From JBGPLJ01 sp041486385 (GTDB taxonomy: Bacteria; Pseudomonadota; Gammaproteobacteria; Steroidobacterales; Steroidobacteraceae): a DNA stretch of 7,193 nt. The notes under the pieces are model-generated. The model made no database searches. It saw only the letters and a program-made list of their open reading frames with translations, and had not been told where the DNA came from. Where the stretch lies: assembly GCA_041486385.1 (NCBI GenBank), contig JBGPLJ010000189.1, forward strand, positions 1 through 7,193. Reading direction: 5' to 3'. Positions 4,699-7,193 of the stretch are shown here, piece by piece. The position numbers and the translations under genes are program-made. Position 1 is the stretch's first letter. Every line of letters begins with the position of its first letter.

Positions 4699-6246
4699 GT
4701 GAACAAGTTATCGGTTCTCCCGGCGGGAGTGTCTGCCTCAGCTTTTGCCAAGGCGATCGAGGAATTCTCAGAAGTCCTCGGACGTGAGCACGTCATCGTC
4801 GAGCCGGAAAGGCTGGCGCCGTACCGGAAGGTATACATCGCGGTTGCGGAAGATGCCGTCGCCCCCTCGGCCGCGCTGATGGCATCTTCCGTCGAGGAGA
4901 TTCAGAAGATTCTCGCGGTGTGCAACCGGCACAAAGTGCCGGTCTGGACGATCTCGACCGGGCGCAATATCGGCATGGGGTCCGCGGCACCCGCCACGCG
5001 CGGCCAGGTGATCCTGGACCTGAAGCGCATGAATCGCATCATCGAGGTCGATGCGGAACTCGGCAGTGCGCTGATCGAACCGGGGGTCACGTATCTGGAC
5101 CTCAAGGACTACATCGATGAGCACAAACTGCCCTTCTGGGTGGACGCGCCGTCGCCGGGACCGATCGTGAGTCCCATCGGCAATACGCTCGAGCGCGGGC
5201 ACGGATACACCATCAACCAGGATCACATGTTCAGCTTTTCGGGCATGGAGGTCGTCCTCGCCAATGGCGAGGTGATCCGCACCGGCTTTGGTCCGCTGCC
5301 CAACTGCAAGAGCTGGCAGGCCTTTCGCGCCGGCTACGGGCCATACATCGACGGCATGTTCACGCAGTCGAACTTCGGCATCGTCACGAAGATGGGCATC
5401 TGGCTCACGCCGGTGCAGGAAGGGGCGAAGAGCTTTGTCGTCTACTACAACCGGCGCGAAGATCTCGCGCCGGCGATCGATACCTTCCGCAAGCTGCGGC
5501 TCGCGGGGACGATCTCGGTATCGGGCTCGGTCCTGAGTGGATTGACGTTGCTCGGTTTCGGTCTACCCAAGAGCAGCTTCTATTCCGGCAGAGGAGCCAT
5601 CCCGCGCGAGGAAGTCGATGCGCTGCTGAAGCAGCGCGGACTGCCGCAATGGCGCGTGGGGGGCGTCGTCTATGGCGATGACGAGGAAACCACGATCAAG
5701 CTCAAGAAGATCCGGCGGGCTTTCGAGGCCACGAACCCGGCGCAGATCCTCATCGAGGACAGCTCGGGCGTCGTTCCGTCATGGGGCGAAGGCGATCTCG
5801 CGAGCGCGACCGGCCAGTTGAGCCTCGATGCCTTCAGGATCCTCAATTTCGTTGGTGGCGGCGGGGTCATGTGGCACATGCCGGTCTCGGCGATGAAGGG
5901 GCGCTACGTCGAGCAGTTGTGCACGATGTCCGAGGAGATCCTGCGGCGCTTCGGCTTTGATTACCTCGCGATGAACTGGTGCAGCGACCGCGACATGCAT
6001 CAGACCACGGGCATCTTCTTCGACCGCACGGATCCCGCGCAGATGCGCGCCGCGCACGACTGTTACGACGCGCTCATGCAGGAAACGTCGCGCGCGGGAT
6101 TCGGCAACTATCGCTGCTCGATCCACTACATGGACAAGGCGGCCGAACTCTTCGGTCCGGAGCTGCGATCGTTCCTGCGCTCAATCAAGCGTGCCGTCGA
6201 TCCGGCGGGAATCCTTGCGCCCGGCAAATCCGGTATTCACATCTAG
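4699..6246 (+). CDS. VAO/PCMH-family FAD-dependent oxidoreductase, PchF-like flavoprotein subunit with altered active site
   Basis: A 515-residue flavoprotein (518 if the GTG at 4690 is used), related end to end to the PCMH flavoprotein subunit (PchF) and vanillyl-alcohol oxidase. The N-terminal FAD-binding domain includes the loop STGRNIGMGSAAP at 86-98, RGQVILDLKRMN at 101-112 and GNTLERGHGY at 161-170. GMEVVLANGEV at 182-192 and MFTQSNFGIVTKMGIWL at 220-236 follow. The C-terminal substrate domain has GGGGVMW at 386-392, DRDMH at 430-434, NYR at 470-472 and the ending ILAPGKSGI at 505-513. Family members oxidise para-substituted phenols; PchF passes electrons to a cytochrome c. Tyr471-Arg472 match PchF Tyr473-Arg474. 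Against PchF from memory, the flavin-linking Tyr384 is Leu382, Glu380 is Ala378, Glu427 is Met425 and Tyr95 is Met93; VAO His422 aligns with Val390. FAD is therefore probably not linked in the known way and the substrate probably differs. No signal peptide is visible. It is the last gene of the operon. Confidence 0.92.
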   Translation: MNKLSVLPAGVSASAFAKAIEEFSEVLGREHVIVEPERLAPYRKVYIAVAEDAVAPSAALMASSVEEIQKILAVCNRHKVPVWTISTGRNIGMGSAAPATRGQVILDLKRMNRIIEVDAELGSALIEPGVTYLDLKDYIDEHKLPFWVDAPSPGPIVSPIGNTLERGHGYTINQDHMFSFSGMEVVLANGEVIRTGFGPLPNCKSWQAFRAGYGPYIDGMFTQSNFGIVTKMGIWLTPVQEGAKSFVVYYNRREDLAPAIDTFRKLRLAGTISVSGSVLSGLTLLGFGLPKSSFYSGRGAIPREEVDALLKQRGLPQWRVGGVVYGDDEETTIKLKKIRRAFEATNPAQILIEDSSGVVPSWGEGDLASATGQLSLDAFRILNFVGGGGVMWHMPVSAMKGRYVEQLCTMSEEILRRFGFDYLAMNWCSDRDMHQTTGIFFDRTDPAQMRAAHDCYDALMQETSRAGFGNYRCSIHYMDKAAELFGPELRSFLRSIKRAVDPAGILAPGKSGIHI

Positions 6247-6252
6247 CCGGGA

Positions 6253-7193
6253 CTAGTCATCCAGTCGGATCTTGAGAATCTCGCCAAGTCCGACCGGCGG
6301 CGGGCCAAAGCCGACGTTCGAAACATAAAGATTGCCGTCCGGTCCGAAGGTCATGCCGGTCGGGAAGAAGAGACCATCGGCGATTACGACACGTCGCTTC
6401 CCATCCGGGCTCAGTCGAATGATGCGGCCCGTGCCGGGAGCGGGTGCCGGCGGTGCGGATGCCTCGAGCACGTATAGGCGATCGCGTCGATCAAAGGCGA
6501 GGCCGAGCACCAGATTGAACCCCGTCGCTACAACGCGAATCTGTCCGGCGGGGGTGACCGCCCAGACTTTCGAACTGCCGGCATCCTGAGGAAATACGCC
6601 GAGATTGCTGACAAAGAACACGCCGCGGTGAACGAGCGCCGTCGGCACGACGTGGCCCTGACTGGCCGATACGTCGATGACGCGATGGATCGAGCCTTCG
6701 GGCGAGATGCGCACGATTTCGCCGTGATTGGGTTCGACCGCGTACAGCTGATCACGAACCGCGACCATGCTGTACCAGGTGCCGTCTGGCTCAAAGTCCT
6801 CCGGTTCCGGATTGGCAACCCGATGCGCTCGTTGATAGGCGCCAAGGTCGGCGACCACATCCCACGAGCCGTTGTGATGGATGCGGATCAATGCGTTTGG
6901 AATGCTCGGCACTCCGTGTGAGCAACCCGCGCCGGCCAGGATGGCGTATAGGCGGTGCCCGATGAACGCAATATCGGCCACGCCGCTCACGAGGTTACCG
7001 AGATTCGCGCTCGTCTGACTCGATGGCAGACCGTCGACCACCGTCGTGCGATTGCCGTGGCGATCGAATTTCGAAATGCGCGAGCCCGTTGTGCTGCCGA
7101 GGTACGGGCCGACTGGCGGCGGCACCACGCAATCCGGATCGTCAGGCGGCAGTTCGGTACCGCCGAGGCCGGCCTCCGCGACATATAGATCGC
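6253..7193 (-). CDS. ScyD/ScyE-like beta-propeller protein, N-terminus beyond the right edge
   Basis: The frame is open to the right edge, so the visible 312 codons lack the N-terminus. Its first residues in the window (DLYVAEAGLGGTELPP) are already an internal propeller strand, so the internal GTG at 7128 is not the true start. Repeats of the form DRLYVLEA, GNLYVSNVG, GRIIRLSPDGK and GEILKIRLD, each after a P/L-G-x-x-FGPDG-type turn, mark NHL/SMP30-like beta-propeller blades. The segments DCVVPPP, TGSRISKFDRHG, VVDGLPS and the C-terminal FPTGMTFGPDGNLYVSN are typical of the family annotated ScyD/ScyE. Members are usually exported and of unknown biochemical role; the name comes from cyanobacterial scytonemin clusters, which this is not. 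The gene converges on the flavoprotein gene, with only six bases between the two stop codons, so it is not part of that operon. Confidence 0.85.
   Translation of the reverse strand, partial: DLYVAEAGLGGTELPPDDPDCVVPPPVGPYLGSTTGSRISKFDRHGNRTTVVDGLPSSQTSANLGNLVSGVADIAFIGHRLYAILAGAGCSHGVPSIPNALIRIHHNGSWDVVADLGAYQRAHRVANPEPEDFEPDGTWYSMVAVRDQLYAVEPNHGEIVRISPEGSIHRVIDVSASQGHVVPTALVHRGVFFVSNLGVFPQDAGSSKVWAVTPAGQIRVVATGFNLVLGLAFDRRDRLYVLEASAPPAPAPGTGRIIRLSPDGKRRVVIADGLFFPTGMTFGPDGNLYVSNVGFGPPPVGLGEILKIRLDD

Noticed and set aside
1..7193. tRNA or rRNA genes, CRISPR arrays, insertion-sequence ends, riboswitches and strong intrinsic terminators.
   Set aside because: Reading both strands I found no cloverleaf, spaced direct repeats, transposase frame, terminal inverted repeats or GC hairpin followed by a T run.

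Overview
The window is GC-rich bacterial DNA with short intergenic gaps, GTG starts, good Shine-Dalgarno sites and several twin-arginine (Tat) leaders. This fits a high-GC Gram-negative proteobacterium. A Gammaproteobacterium with a large catabolic and export repertoire is my best guess, but nothing here fixes the taxon (no rRNA, tRNA or core housekeeping gene).

Layout. (1) Positions 1-1949, minus strand: an APC-superfamily amino-acid permease, then an overlapping GNAT acetyltransferase, then what looks like the first 18 codons of another gene running off the left edge. (2) Positions 1950-2435: about 490 bases without an intact gene. They contain a decayed reading frame with the hallmarks of the CDP-archaeol synthase-like (CarS/DUF46) membrane family, interrupted by an amber codon at 2213. 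(3) Positions 2436-6246, plus strand: a compact four-gene set. It comprises a Tat-leader PLP aminotransferase of the HisC-like fold, a small c-type cytochrome, a Tat-leader protein of unknown function, and a VAO/PCMH-family flavoprotein. The last three have the same order as pchC-pchX-pchF of p-cresol methylhydroxylase (PCMH) clusters. (4) Positions 6253-7193, minus strand: the C-terminal part of a ScyD/ScyE-like beta-propeller protein, converging on the flavoprotein gene and cut by the right edge.

How the genes may work together. In PCMH-type flavocytochromes the flavoprotein oxidises the benzylic carbon of a para-alkylphenol and passes electrons to the small cytochrome in the periplasm. Here the cytochrome and the X-like protein carry export signals and the flavoprotein does not, so it may be exported together with its Tat-tagged neighbour. 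By alignment to PchF from memory, the flavoprotein keeps the overall fold and the Tyr-Arg active-site pair. It lacks the flavin-linking Tyr, two active-site Glu and the second phenolate-binding Tyr. Together with the co-directional exported aminotransferase, this suggests a flavocytochrome acting on a different substrate, possibly with non-covalent FAD. That system is the most interesting content of the window.
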